Below are positions 26,943 through 35,912 of a DNA stretch of 64,000 nt, one piece after another. The position numbers and the translations under genes were made by a program. A model generated the notes under the pieces. The model searched no databases, had not been told where the DNA came from, and was given only the letters and a program-made list of their open reading frames with translations. This DNA comes from an uncultured Bacteroidota bacterium (GTDB lineage Bacteria > Bacteroidota > Bacteroidia > Bacteroidales > P3). Location: contig CADAQX010000008.1 in the NCBI GenBank assembly GCA_902790215.1, forward strand, positions 62,001 to 126,000. The letters run 5' to 3'. The stretch's first letter is position 1. Each line of letters starts with the position of its first letter.

Positions 26943-26985
26943 AGATAGCCTTTTAGATTGTTTTTTGTTTTGTGCTTTACTTTTG

Positions 26986-26993
26986 CAAATATA
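26986..26993 (-). promoter_or_regulatory. -7 element for the paralogue operon
   Basis: TATATTTG on the minus strand, 43 nt before the ATG at 26942. It sets the start of the 25803-26942 gene downstream of the longer ORF. No clear -33 box. Confidence 0.55.
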
Positions 26994-27086
26994 CGCTTTT
27001 TTTTTCGTACGGCAGCCGAAGTCCTCAGCTTCGTTTTTTATGCTGCCGCTATGACCTGACAGAAACCGCACCTCTTGCCTTCCCAT

Positions 27087-27404
27087 TCTTCGTTGCCGCG
27101 AGCGAAGATAGAGCGAACCTACAGCGAAGCTACACTGGACCTTCAGGGTGTGCCGACCTCATCGAATCACGATGCAAAGATACTGCTACAGCTGCTACAG
27201 TGCTACAGTTTGAATGTGGGTATTCCATTTTCTTTTGTTTTTTTAACTTTTTGCGTATTGCTTTGAATGTTAATTTGGTACGTTGCTTTATGGTGGGAAG
27301 TTGTGTAAAATAAACGTTTCAAAATGTAATTTATACTTGCTATTTGGAAAGTTTTGTGTACTTTTGCAGCGTCAATTTGATTAAACATTTTAATTTTAAA
27401 AGTC
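27087..27404. other. Divergent intergenic region
   Basis: About 320 nt. It contains a minus-strand TATCTTTG at 27182-27175, GCTACAG words repeated near 27183-27210, and the plus-strand promoter at 27335-27366. No gene is visible. Confidence 0.5.
27335..27366 (+). promoter_or_regulatory. Promoter for the membrane protein/XRE operon
   Basis: ACTTG ending at 27339, a 19-nt spacer and TACTTTTG (27359-27366), 38 nt before the start codon. Confidence 0.65.
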
Positions 27405-27899
27405 ATGAAAACTTCAAAATTGTTATTGCCCTATGGGTTTAAATGTGCAGGGCTGTGGATTCTGGCCGTTGCCGTTGTGTTGCTTTTGGTTTATTCCATC
27501 GTTCCGGATGGTATGTTGTGCAGCAGTTGGAATGATTTCCGCGCGTTGTTCGGATTGGAGCGGATCCGAGTGGAGAATTTCCCCTTTACTGGCGGTTTTT
27601 CTGCCGACAGTGATTTGGTGAATTCTTTTATTTGGGTGCTGTTTGTTGTGGGGGGCGTGTTTATCGGTTTCTCACGCAATAGGAGTGAGGATGAATTTAT
27701 TGAGCATCTGCGCTATGAGTCGCTTATCCTGTCGCTCTACTTTAACTGCCTGCTGTTGGTGGCGGCCATCGTGTTTGTGTGGGGATTGTCGTTTGTTTCG
27801 GTGATGGTGTTCAATATGTTCTCCACCTTGTATTTCTTTATCATTTGCTTTTACGTCAGGTTGTTCATCAATAAACGCTCTCTTGGAAATGAAGAATAG
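27405..27899 (+). CDS. Four-helix membrane protein paired with an XRE regulator
   Basis: 164 residues with about four transmembrane helices (GLWILAVAVVLLLVYSIV, FIWVLFVVGGVFIGF, LYFNCLLLVAAIVFVWGLSF, MFSTLYFFIICFYVRLF). A conserved-looking cytosolic segment, RNRSEDEFIEHLRYESL, lies between helices two and three. In Bacteroidetes and Firmicutes, small membrane proteins of this kind (DUF2975-like) are commonly followed by an XRE regulator, as here with a 17-nt overlap. The membrane protein may sense or modulate the regulator; that is inference. Confidence 0.6.
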   Translation: MKTSKLLLPYGFKCAGLWILAVAVVLLLVYSIVPDGMLCSSWNDFRALFGLERIRVENFPFTGGFSADSDLVNSFIWVLFVVGGVFIGFSRNRSEDEFIEHLRYESLILSLYFNCLLLVAAIVFVWGLSFVSVMVFNMFSTLYFFIICFYVRLFINKRSLGNEE

Positions 27900-28089
27900 G
27901 TTGAAAGTGGCCCGTGCGGAGATGAATATCACGCAGGGCGAGTTGGCCGAGAAGATAGGGGTGACCCGTCAGGCGGTTAATTCGATAGAATTGGGCAAGT
28001 ATGTGCCCTCGACGGTGCTGGCATTGAAGATGGCCAAGCTGTTTGGAAAAAGTGTGGAGGAACTTTTCATGCTTGAGGATAACGATTGA
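27883..28089 (+). CDS. XRE family helix-turn-helix regulator
   Basis: 68 residues that are almost entirely one Cro/CI-type HTH domain: ARAEMNITQGELAEKIGVTR, QAVNSIELGKYVPS, LALKMAKLFGKSVEELF. The recognition helix is around VTRQAVNSIE. It overlaps the membrane-protein gene by 17 nt, and the secreted-protein gene follows after 20 nt, so all three are likely one operon. A second ATG two codons in (27889) is an equally plausible start. Confidence 0.88.
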   Translation: MEMKNRLKVARAEMNITQGELAEKIGVTRQAVNSIELGKYVPSTVLALKMAKLFGKSVEELFMLEDND

Positions 28090-28109
28090 TTAACTATAAA
28101 TGGATTAAC

Positions 28110-28628
28110 ATGAAGAAAGGAATTGTTTTAGTTGCATGGGTCGCGCTTACGGTATGCGGATTGAACAGGGTCGTGGCTCAGAATGGATTGTATATGGTTA
28201 AGAATGCGGAAAAGATAGCCTCGGAGAAGCTGGCAGAGCAGATGGCTTCGTCGGCTTCGGTGACTTCGGAGGAGGACGAGCGGAATGGTTTGAGTCCGGA
28301 AAACACCGAGGTGGAGACTGCTGAGTTGGGGGATGTGCTGGCGACGTATCTTATGGAGAATATTCCTTCGTCGGAACTGGCTGCCGCGATGGGTGTGCCT
28401 CAACGGGTGGAGATTACCGACAAGAATATCGTGTTTTCCACTGAAGGTGGCGACACTGTGCGGGTGTTTAACGTGACGATGACTGAGGCCATACCTTCAC
28501 AGTCGGACGGCCGTTGGGTACTCAACTGTGCAAATGGAGAACAGGTGGTTCTCTACTGGCGGAAAGACTGCGGGTTTGTGATGGATGTGCCCGGAATCGG
28601 GCGTCTGGAATTGGCGAAGGTACGATAG
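28110..28628 (+). CDS. Secreted protein of unknown function
   Basis: 172 residues. Translation from 28110 yields a signal peptide (MKKGIVLVAWVALTVCGLNRVVAQ); the ATG at 28086 overlaps the regulator gene and would bury it. The mature part is acidic, with two predicted beta-rich stretches (RVEITDKNIVFSTEGGDTVRVF, NGEQVVLYWRKDCGFVMDVP). No family recognised. It is the last gene of the membrane-protein/XRE operon, just before a strong terminator. Confidence 0.55.
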   Translation: MKKGIVLVAWVALTVCGLNRVVAQNGLYMVKNAEKIASEKLAEQMASSASVTSEEDERNGLSPENTEVETAELGDVLATYLMENIPSSELAAAMGVPQRVEITDKNIVFSTEGGDTVRVFNVTMTEAIPSQSDGRWVLNCANGEQVVLYWRKDCGFVMDVPGIGRLELAKVR

Positions 28629-28644
28629 CCGAGGGGATTGAGTA

Positions 28645-28684
28645 TAAAAAAGAAGGCTGCCTGTTGAGGGGCAGCCTTTCTTTT
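28645..28684. terminator. Bidirectional terminator
   Basis: AAGGCTGCC and GGCAGCCTT form the stem, with an A-run before it and TTTCTTTT after it. It can serve both the + operon ending at 28628 and the - ExbD operon ending at 28705. Confidence 0.88.
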
Positions 28685-28704
28685 ATGTAGAGTGGGATAG
28701 ACGC

Positions 28705-29178
28705 TTATTTGCGTTCCCCTTTGGCGGCATTGTAGAAGATTTTGAATGCGCCGGAGTTACGGAGCTCCTGTTTGATGTCGCTTATGAGACCCATCTTGGT
28801 GTCTTTATCGGCCTTGATGGAGAAAGTGACAAACGGACGGTCGGCTTCGACACGTGCGGAAATCTCGCTCTCGACAAACAGAGGGATGTCAGAGACCTCG
28901 GAGATTTGGTCGTTGAGCTGAATACGGGATTCGGTACCGTATTTTTTCTGCATCTCACCGACCATAGGAGTACCCACGTTGATGTAGCTTACGAGGCTCT
29001 TCTTTTGCAGTTTGATGGTCTCGGTGGCTTTGGGTACCTTGATACTCACGTAGAGTGAGCTTTCGCGCATCGTGGTGATGGTCATGAAGAAGAACAGGAG
29101 CATGAAGATAATGTCGGACATGGAGCCCATGTTGAGACCGGGGGTCTCTTTTGCTTTTTTACCAGTAAAACGTGCCAT
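28705..29178 (-). CDS. ExbD/TolR family biopolymer transport protein
   Basis: 157 residues. It has an N-terminal cytosolic stub, one transmembrane helix (NMGSMSDIIFMLLFFFMTITT) containing the Asp expected to carry protons, and a periplasmic domain ending in ELRNSGAFKIFYNA. With ExbB it turns the proton gradient into mechanical work for outer-membrane transport. The start overlaps the stop of the preceding ExbD gene (TAATG). Last gene of a four-gene energiser operon with two different ExbD copies. Confidence 0.9.
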   Translation of the reverse strand: MARFTGKKAKETPGLNMGSMSDIIFMLLFFFMTITTMRESSLYVSIKVPKATETIKLQKKSLVSYINVGTPMVGEMQKKYGTESRIQLNDQISEVSDIPLFVESEISARVEADRPFVTFSIKADKDTKMGLISDIKQELRNSGAFKIFYNAAKGERK

Positions 29179-29753
29179 TATTTCTTTTCTCCTATCTTTG
29201 TAGGCTCAGCCTCGGAGATGGCAATGGGGATTGCCTGGTCGATGGCTTCAGCCTGGGGTTCTGTCAGGTCGGCGTATTTACGACCGAACTTTGCTTGTGA
29301 TAGCTCGTTGCGCATCTCGTCGATGGCAGCGGTGAGCTCGTTCTGCACCGCAATATACATATCGTATGAAGTACCGCGGTCGTTCTGCAGAGAGATAACA
29401 CCTTTGGATACGTCTATCATGCCCAGCATGGGGATTTCCATTTGCAGTTTCTCGGGCAGGTTGGGATCGTTGTTGGGGTTGCCGAGGAATTCCTTGGCGC
29501 GATCCTTGAGGTCGTGGATGTCACCCACTTCGCCGTTGAAAAGCAGACGGTCTTTGCTGTTGATTTTGACTACGAAGATGTTTCTCTCCTTAATGTCAGG
29601 TGGTTTTTCCTGATTGGGTGGTAGTGGCGGCGGTAAACGGCGTGCAATACCCTGATCAGTGTTGATGTTGGAGACCAACAGGAAGAAGGCCAACAACAGG
29701 AACGAGATGTCGGACATTGAACTGGTGTTTAAGCCAGGTGTTTTTCTTCCCAT
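29178..29753 (-). CDS. ExbD/TolR family biopolymer transport protein
   Basis: 191 residues, longer than its downstream paralogue. The transmembrane helix NTSSMSDISFLLLAFFLLVS again has the key Asp, followed by a Pro-rich segment (LPPPLPPNQEKPPD) and a periplasmic domain (RNIFVVKINSKDRLLFNGE). The C-terminal tail (about 150-191) is unusually extended and charged. Starts 6 nt after the four-helix membrane protein gene; probably a partner of the ExbB homologue at 30297. Confidence 0.9.
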   Translation of the reverse strand: MGRKTPGLNTSSMSDISFLLLAFFLLVSNINTDQGIARRLPPPLPPNQEKPPDIKERNIFVVKINSKDRLLFNGEVGDIHDLKDRAKEFLGNPNNDPNLPEKLQMEIPMLGMIDVSKGVISLQNDRGTSYDMYIAVQNELTAAIDEMRNELSQAKFGRKYADLTEPQAEAIDQAIPIAISEAEPTKIGEKK

Positions 29754-29759
29754 AGTTCT

Positions 29760-30242
29760 TTATTTTTTCTTGTTTGATTTGGGCATAACTTCTGTAACCA
29801 GGATGGACAGTGCAGCACCGATAACGATGATGTAAACCAGGATACAGGCGGCACCGATGAGTTTGGAGGTGCCTTCGGTGATATTGTACTTCACGATGTC
29901 AACATCGGTGCCTTTGGCCAGCAGGAAGGAGACCACAAGGAGGACAACGATGATGCCGATGAGAAGCAGGAATTTCTTTAGATAACCGGGTTCATCTTTG
30001 AAACGCGAGGCCAGTTTCTTGACAAGGAACACGACGATGGCGCAGATGGCGATGGCCAAGAGGATGACAAGGATCCAGAAGGCGACATCGAACATGCCGG
30101 AGAAGTTGTTCCCTAATTCGCGGATGCCGTCCATTACATGTTTGGAGTCGGACTGCAGGGCAAAGATGACAGCAAAGACTGCTGTTATCAAGCTGACCCC
30201 TAAGAGTACCAGGGTTAGTATTTTATCAGTTTTCTCTTTCAT
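29760..30242 (-). CDS. Four-helix membrane protein in the ExbB/ExbD operon
   Basis: 160 residues with four hydrophobic helices (ILTLVLLGVSLITAVFAVIF, FDVAFWILVILLAIAICAIVVF, FLLLIGIIVVLLVVSFLLA, GAACILVYIIVIGAALSIL) and a basic C terminus. No named family recognised. Its conserved-looking position between ExbB and two ExbD genes suggests an accessory subunit of the energiser complex. Confidence 0.65.
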   Translation of the reverse strand: MKEKTDKILTLVLLGVSLITAVFAVIFALQSDSKHVMDGIRELGNNFSGMFDVAFWILVILLAIAICAIVVFLVKKLASRFKDEPGYLKKFLLLIGIIVVLLVVSFLLAKGTDVDIVKYNITEGTSKLIGAACILVYIIVIGAALSILVTEVMPKSNKKK

Positions 30243-30296
30243 AACAGTTAAAGGATTGTTTGTTTATAAATAATGTAAAAGGACTCCTTATAACTA

Positions 30297-31127
30297 TTAT
30301 TTCTTGTTCTTGACGAGGATGTCCATGAAGGAGATGGAACCATCTTCCATCTGGGCAACGAGGCTCTCGATTTTGGTGAGGATATAGTTATAGAAAATCT
30401 GAAGGATGATGGCAACGATAAGACCGAAGATGGTGGTCAACAGAGCGACTTTCATACCGCCAGCCACAACGGTGGGGCTGATATCACCAGCGACTTCGAT
30501 GTCATCGAAAGCCTGGACCATACCGACAACGGTTCCGAGGAATCCGAAGGAGGGAGCCAGTGCGATGAACAGGGCAATCCAGGTCATGTTGTTTTCGAGA
30601 CGGGCCATCTGAACACCACCGTAGGAGGTGACGGCTTTCTCTACGTTGTCAAGACCTTCGTTGACGCGGTCGAGACCCTGATAGAAGATGGAGGCCACGG
30701 GGCCACGGGTGTCGCGGCAGAGTTCTTTAGCGCCGTTGTAGTCGCCTTTCTGCACATAGCCTTCAATGCCTTCGAGCAGTTTCTGCACGTTGGTGGTGGC
30801 CATGTTCAGATAGAGGATACGCTCGATAACCAGAGCCATACCGAAGATGAGGCAGAGGAGCACGGGGGTCATCCAGCCTGCACCACCTTGGATGTACTTT
30901 TCTTTCAGAACCTGGTGGAAAGATTTGGTCTCTTCAGCAGGAGCTGCGACGGTTTCGGGTTCTTCGGCAACGGGAGCTTCAGCGACGGTGCTGTCGGCAG
31001 TCTGCTCGTCGATTTGCTCGGTTGCGGGCTGAGTGGCTTGGGCACCTTTGTCCTGGGCCATGACACCATTGAGATTGGTGAATGTCAATAAGCCAATGAT
31101 TGACATCAAAGTAATTACTTTTTTCAT
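30297..31127 (-). CDS. MotA/TolQ/ExbB proton-channel family protein
   Basis: 276 residues. An N-terminal signal-like segment (MKKVITLMSIIGLLTFTNL) and an acidic Ala/Pro/Glu-rich stretch (to about residue 70) precede the channel domain, a layout common in Bacteroidetes ExbB. Three helices follow: WMTPVLLCLIFGMALVIERI, WIALFIALAPSFGFLGTVVG and VALLTTIFGLIVAIILQIFY, with the conserved GTVxGMVQAF loop. It forms the pentameric stator around ExbD. First gene of the energiser operon; promoter at 31192. Confidence 0.9.
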   Translation of the reverse strand: MKKVITLMSIIGLLTFTNLNGVMAQDKGAQATQPATEQIDEQTADSTVAEAPVAEEPETVAAPAEETKSFHQVLKEKYIQGGAGWMTPVLLCLIFGMALVIERILYLNMATTNVQKLLEGIEGYVQKGDYNGAKELCRDTRGPVASIFYQGLDRVNEGLDNVEKAVTSYGGVQMARLENNMTWIALFIALAPSFGFLGTVVGMVQAFDDIEVAGDISPTVVAGGMKVALLTTIFGLIVAIILQIFYNYILTKIESLVAQMEDGSISFMDILVKNKK

Positions 31128-31191
31128 GATTTAATTTAATGAGTTAATTATTAATTAGTTAATTTAAATCCACTTAGTTGTAATATTTCTG

Positions 31192-31199
31192 CAAATATA
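31192..31199 (-). promoter_or_regulatory. -7 element for the ExbB operon
   Basis: TATATTTG on the minus strand, about 65 nt before the ExbB start; no convincing -33 box at 19 nt. Confidence 0.5.
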
Positions 31200-31240
31200 C
31201 GCTATTTTTCCGAATACGCGAGAATTTATTTCGTTTTTTT

Positions 31241-32206
31241 TTATTTTTTACGTCCAAAGAGGGTTGTTGTGAGTTCGCGCAAGGGCTTTTTTAGCGTCTC
31301 TTCGGTGTTGATCGAGTCGAGGTGCTGCACGGCGTCGCGGAACTCTTTGGCGATGGCTTCTTCCACTTGGTGCCGGATGTCGAGCTGCCGGTATATCTGA
31401 AGCACTCGCTCCACTTTTGCGTCGCTGTTTTGCGGGGTGGAGGCGAAGAGGTCGAACAGTTCTCGGCGCAGGTCGGCGGGGGCGGACTGGAGGGCGCTGA
31501 GGAAAAGGTAGGTTTTTTTGTTGTCGCGGATGTCCTGTCCGGTCTGTTTGCCAAATTCGGCCACGTTGCCGAAGCTGTCGAGCAGGTCGTCCTGCAGCTG
31601 GAAGGCAAGGCCCAAATGGATGCCGAACTCGTAGATGTGGTCGATGTCTTGTTCGGGCGCGTTGGCGTAGAGTGCACCTATCTTGAGCGCTCCGGCAAGG
31701 AGAACGGCGGTTTTGAGGCGTATCATCATCATGTATTCCGGTATGGTGATGTCTTCGCGGCGCTCGAAGTTCATGTCGTATTGCTGGCCTTCGCACACGA
31801 GGATGGCGGTTTCGTTGAAACAGTTGAGTATTTCCTGCAGGCGGGCGTGGGGCTGTACCAGAAAATAGCGCCATGCGAGGGCAAACATGGTGTCGCCCGA
31901 GAGAATGGCGGTGTTCTCGTCCCATTTGCGATAGACGGTGGGTTGCCCGCGACGGATGGGCGATTTGTCCATGAGGTCGTCGTGGAGGAGGGTGAAGTTG
32001 TGGAATGTCTCGATGCCTACGGCTGCGTGGCGCACCTGTTCCATATCGCCGTTGAACATTTGGTTGGCGGCCAGCAGCAGCATGGGTCGGATGCGTTTGC
32101 CGCCCAGGCGCAGGGTGTAGTCAATGGGTTCGTAAAGTTCTTTCGGCTCGTGGAGGAATTGTTCCGAGGCGAAGATGTCCTGTACTTTTTTCAGCAGAGT
32201 TTGCAT
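31241..32206 (-). CDS. Polyprenyl (trans-prenyl diphosphate) synthase
   Basis: 321 residues. It condenses isopentenyl diphosphate units head to tail to make quinone side chains or a precursor for undecaprenyl carriers. Both aspartate-rich motifs are present: LLHDDLMD (first) and LQDDLLD (second), with GGKRIRPML near the N terminus and RRGQPTVYRKW after the first motif. The product chain length cannot be read with confidence. It follows tamL by 13 nt, so it is part of the OMP-waaA-tamL run. Confidence 0.9.
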   Translation of the reverse strand: MQTLLKKVQDIFASEQFLHEPKELYEPIDYTLRLGGKRIRPMLLLAANQMFNGDMEQVRHAAVGIETFHNFTLLHDDLMDKSPIRRGQPTVYRKWDENTAILSGDTMFALAWRYFLVQPHARLQEILNCFNETAILVCEGQQYDMNFERREDITIPEYMMMIRLKTAVLLAGALKIGALYANAPEQDIDHIYEFGIHLGLAFQLQDDLLDSFGNVAEFGKQTGQDIRDNKKTYLFLSALQSAPADLRRELFDLFASTPQNSDAKVERVLQIYRQLDIRHQVEEAIAKEFRDAVQHLDSINTEETLKKPLRELTTTLFGRKK

Positions 32207-32219
32207 GACACATTAAATA

Positions 32220-34667
32220 TTAGAAAGGATAGTTTATACCAAAGTTAAAGACCAGTTTGTCCCATCCCAGGTGTGAGTGCATCCAGCGTTCGCCTTCGGC
32301 ATAGGTTGGGTCGTAGATGGGAACGGCGAGGTCGAGCCTCAGGGTGATGATGGAGATGTTGGCGCGCAGACCGAATCCAACATCAAGAGCCACAGTCTTT
32401 AGGATGTCCATGGGACTGAAGTGGAATTCGTCGTCCAGGAATCCCCAGGCGTAATAGGTCCACACGTTACCCACGTCGGCAAAGAGTGCCCCTTCGAAGA
32501 TGCCGAGGATGGGGAACCGCTGCTCGATGTTGCCGACAAGCATGATTTCACCCATGCCGAGGGTGAGCTGCTTTTCCGCATCGTGGTCGTAAGTCGATCC
32601 GTATCCACCCAAATGGCGCAAACCCCATCCGCGCAAGGTGGTGGGTCCGCCACCGATGAACATCTTTTCGTAGGGGATGGCGATGGAGTTGCCGTAGGGA
32701 ATGCCGAATCCCGCCAAGGCCCGCAGGACAAGGGTGTTCTTGTCCCCCCAGTAGATATAGCGTTTGTATTCACCTTCCAGCCTGAAGTACTGGTAGTAGA
32801 GCGAGTCGTTCTTGTCTTTGGAAGTAAATAGCCGGTCGATGGCGTTGAGCAGGTTTCCAGCGGTCTCGACAGAGAAGTTCAGATAGCTGAAATTGTTGCG
32901 GGTGCCGATGAGCTGGTTCGAGTAGGTGTATTCGTAGTGGGTGTTGAGCAGGATGTAGTCGTGGGTGAGGAAGATGACTTTCATTAGGTCGAAAGAGGTG
33001 AGGTAGAGCCAGTCGTAGTATTCCCTTCCGTTGATGATGTGGGAGTAGGTGAAGTTGATTGGCAGCAGCTTGTGCTGATGGAAGCGACGGTGGCTCCACG
33101 TGTAGCCGAACGAGGCCCCAACGAGGGTCCTTTCCAGAACGAATTCGGTGTCGGGCATGGCTATGTTACGGTAGAGATAGCTGGCGTTGACACCGATAAG
33201 TGTGTGCGGACGGTTGAACTGCCAAGGCAGGCTGTTGGCGAAAGGCATGAGGAAGCTGGGCAGGTCGAGGGTGATGTTGAGGTTGTTCTCAAACGAGGCG
33301 AAGGTGTTGTAGAAGTCCTTGCCGCTGCCGGAAAAGACATTCTTGGGCAGGTCGAAGAGCAGGCTTCCCTCCACGTTCAGCAACTCGGCGCCGCCGAACA
33401 GGTTGTTGTTCTGGTAGCCCAGGGTGGTTCCCAGCCCGACATTACCGCTGGTGAGGAAATTGCTCTCGGCATTCCCGAAGTCGGAGGTATTGGTCAGTTC
33501 CAGCGACAGGGACAGTTTGTGGCGGTTGTTGTTAAGCAGACGGATTTTGGCGTCAAGCAGACGGTTGCTGTCGGTGCTGTTGGGCGATTCCTCGTAGCTG
33601 ATATCTACATATTTGAAGTTGTGCAGACCGAACAGGGCGTTGGAGGTCAGCTGGCCGAAACGCGGCCTGTAGGTCTGGCCGCTGCGCAGCAGCAGGGAGC
33701 GGCAGATAACGCGGGGCGAAGGGGTTATATTGTCCTTATAGACAAACCGGTAGTCGGTGATGTTTCCGTTGAACGACTGGTATGGATAAATCAATGTGTC
33801 GGGATGCGTTTCGCTTGCCTTGAGAGAAGTGGAGATGTTGGGGTAGAGGTAGATGTTGTCGAGGTGGTATTTCTGCAAGGGCAGCGTCACGATTGAGTCG
33901 CCCACGCTGCGCTGCGGCAGCCTAATGCTGACAATGATACTCAGCAGCTGGCTGTCGTAGGTGGTATCGACCAGGAAACGCACCATGTCCGCGCTGGCAT
34001 AGTAATAGCCCGAATCCTTCAGGGTCGAGGCTATGCGGGTCTGCTCCCGGGTCATGACCTGCTGGTCGTAGTAGTCGCCCACCTTCAGCAGCGATGCCTC
34101 CATCCATCTCTCCGACTGCAACAGCTTCTCAATCTCCGGCTGTTGGCGGCAGCGGAAAGTCAGCTCGGCAATCTTGCGCCGCTGGGTGGCCGTGATGTTG
34201 TACCGGGCTATCACCGAGTTGTCACCGTAATGTATGGTGTCGGTAGTCACCGTCGAGTTAAAGCAACCCTTTGTTTTGAGTAGTGTACTTAATTGCATGG
34301 CAGTGTTTTGTGCTGCACGTGCATCATACACAACAGGAGCCTCGCCGAGGTTGCGCCAAAACCGGCTCCAACCCGATGTGTCGTCGGGGTTGGTGGAGCA
34401 GTACAGCCTCATCTTCAGGCGCATGAACAGGAATCTCTTGTTGGGCAGCTGGTTGTAGTACTGCTGCGTGTTCGACAGCGCATCCGACACCTCTTTGGTC
34501 ACCTCGGAGCTGTCGGCCATCCTTACATTCACTTCATTGCGGTGCAGCACATTCTCGCCCGGCCGCAGGTATTTGTCCACACTGCACGAGGTGAGGCTCA
34601 GGGCGGCGATTGCCAGGCATAATATGTACAGTTTTCTTCTCAATCCTATATGGTTTTTGCAAGGCAT
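32220..34667 (-). CDS. TamL-type BamA-family outer-membrane lipoprotein
   Basis: 815 residues from the ATG at 34667. The N terminus (LYILCLAIAALSLTSC) is a lipobox, then POTRA-like repeats lead to a C-terminal 16-strand Omp85 barrel (MFIGGGPTTLRGWGLRHLGGYGS is the typical loop-6 region; the protein ends KLVFNFGINYPF). In Bacteroidetes such a lipidated Omp85 protein (TamL) works with TamB in outer-membrane biogenesis; no tamB gene is in this window. It overlaps the waaA 3' end by 22 nt. A longer in-frame ORF begins at 34784 but lies inside waaA. Confidence 0.85.
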   Translation of the reverse strand: MPCKNHIGLRRKLYILCLAIAALSLTSCSVDKYLRPGENVLHRNEVNVRMADSSEVTKEVSDALSNTQQYYNQLPNKRFLFMRLKMRLYCSTNPDDTSGWSRFWRNLGEAPVVYDARAAQNTAMQLSTLLKTKGCFNSTVTTDTIHYGDNSVIARYNITATQRRKIAELTFRCRQQPEIEKLLQSERWMEASLLKVGDYYDQQVMTREQTRIASTLKDSGYYYASADMVRFLVDTTYDSQLLSIIVSIRLPQRSVGDSIVTLPLQKYHLDNIYLYPNISTSLKASETHPDTLIYPYQSFNGNITDYRFVYKDNITPSPRVICRSLLLRSGQTYRPRFGQLTSNALFGLHNFKYVDISYEESPNSTDSNRLLDAKIRLLNNNRHKLSLSLELTNTSDFGNAESNFLTSGNVGLGTTLGYQNNNLFGGAELLNVEGSLLFDLPKNVFSGSGKDFYNTFASFENNLNITLDLPSFLMPFANSLPWQFNRPHTLIGVNASYLYRNIAMPDTEFVLERTLVGASFGYTWSHRRFHQHKLLPINFTYSHIINGREYYDWLYLTSFDLMKVIFLTHDYILLNTHYEYTYSNQLIGTRNNFSYLNFSVETAGNLLNAIDRLFTSKDKNDSLYYQYFRLEGEYKRYIYWGDKNTLVLRALAGFGIPYGNSIAIPYEKMFIGGGPTTLRGWGLRHLGGYGSTYDHDAEKQLTLGMGEIMLVGNIEQRFPILGIFEGALFADVGNVWTYYAWGFLDDEFHFSPMDILKTVALDVGFGLRANISIITLRLDLAVPIYDPTYAEGERWMHSHLGWDKLVFNFGINYPF

Positions 34668-35905
34668 CGCTCCACCTCCGTCAGGATAAGTTCGGTGGAG
34701 CCGGTGTTCTCGTTCAAGTATTGCAGACACACCCTCGATGCGGCTTCGTATTGTCCGCTGTCGCCCAGAAGCTTGTCGAGGCACTCTTCCAGCTGACCAT
34801 ACTCCGCATAGCTGAATCCGCCGCCGCGCTCAATGATGTCGCAGGCCTCTTTGAACTTGTGGTAGTTGGGACCGAACACAACGGGCTTGCCGAAAGTGAC
34901 GGCCTCGAGTATGTTGTGGATTCCCCGGCCGAAACCGCCTCCGATATAAGCCACATCGGCATAGCGGTACAGCGAGGAGAGCATGCCGATATTGTCGATA
35001 ATCAGCACCGACCCGCTGGATTGTCCCTCCCCCAGCTGCGAATAGCGCACACAACGCTCTTTCCCGAAAAGGGTCTCGATATGGCTCAGATGGCTCTCGC
35101 TGATGACATGAGGCGCCAGCACAAGGGTGATGCCGTTGCCCGCATGGTCGAGATACTGCTTCAGGCATCGCTCGTCGGGTTCCCACGAACTGCCGGCCAG
35201 CAGCACCTTGTTGCCCTTGTGGAGCGACAGGAACCCCTCGATGCTGTCGAACCGTTTTGCGTTCCGGGCAATGGCGCTCACCCGGTCGAAGCGGGTGTCG
35301 CCGGCAATGGACACCTGCGGCACACCGTGAGCCTCCAACAATTGCCGCGACTCCTCGTTCTGCACAAACAGATGGGTGAAACACCGCTGCAGGTGTTTCA
35401 GATACCACCCACCGTACCATTTGAAGAAATACTGGTTAGGGCGGAATATGGCCGAAAAGATAAACGTGGGGATGTCGCGCCGACGCAGCTGCTCAAGATA
35501 GTTGAACCAGAAGTCGTATTTGGCAAAAAACACCACCGTCGGATGCAGCAGGTTGACAAACCGCGAGGCGTTGGCGGGCGTGTCCATCGGCAGATAGCAC
35601 ACAAAGTCGGCCTCGGCGTAGTCCTTGCGCACCTCATAGCCCGACGGGGAGAAAAACGTCACGCACACCCTGTATTCCGGATGCCGTTTGCGGAACTCCT
35701 CCAGCACCGGGCGTGCCTGTTCAAACTCTCCCAGCGACGAGGCGTGGAACCAAGCCGTCTTCTCCTTGCCCACAGGCGCCACCGTCAGCCGTCCGAAAGT
35801 GCGTTTCCATCCCTCCACCATCTGGCGGGGCTTGCCGCCCGAAAGGGCGGCCAACCGCACACCGGCGGCATAGCATCTGATTCCGAATGTATATAGCAAG
35901 CGCAT
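34646..35905 (-). CDS. waaA: 3-deoxy-D-manno-octulosonic acid (Kdo) transferase
   Basis: 419 residues, typical of WaaA (GT30, GT-B fold). It adds Kdo from CMP-Kdo to lipid A at the inner membrane. Recognised blocks are WFHASSLGEFEQARPVLE, FFSPSGYEVRKDY, FFAKYDFWFNYLEQL, LAGSSWEPDE, and the C-terminal GGGFGRGIHNILEAVTFGKPV with VFGPNYHKF. The shift into a glycosyltransferase nucleotide-binding pocket around GIHNILEA is clear. Starts 7 nt after the upstream OMP gene. Confidence 0.93.
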   Translation of the reverse strand: MRLLYTFGIRCYAAGVRLAALSGGKPRQMVEGWKRTFGRLTVAPVGKEKTAWFHASSLGEFEQARPVLEEFRKRHPEYRVCVTFFSPSGYEVRKDYAEADFVCYLPMDTPANASRFVNLLHPTVVFFAKYDFWFNYLEQLRRRDIPTFIFSAIFRPNQYFFKWYGGWYLKHLQRCFTHLFVQNEESRQLLEAHGVPQVSIAGDTRFDRVSAIARNAKRFDSIEGFLSLHKGNKVLLAGSSWEPDERCLKQYLDHAGNGITLVLAPHVISESHLSHIETLFGKERCVRYSQLGEGQSSGSVLIIDNIGMLSSLYRYADVAYIGGGFGRGIHNILEAVTFGKPVVFGPNYHKFKEACDIIERGGGFSYAEYGQLEECLDKLLGDSGQYEAASRVCLQYLNENTGSTELILTEVERCLAKTI

Positions 35906-35912
35906 ATCTTAT

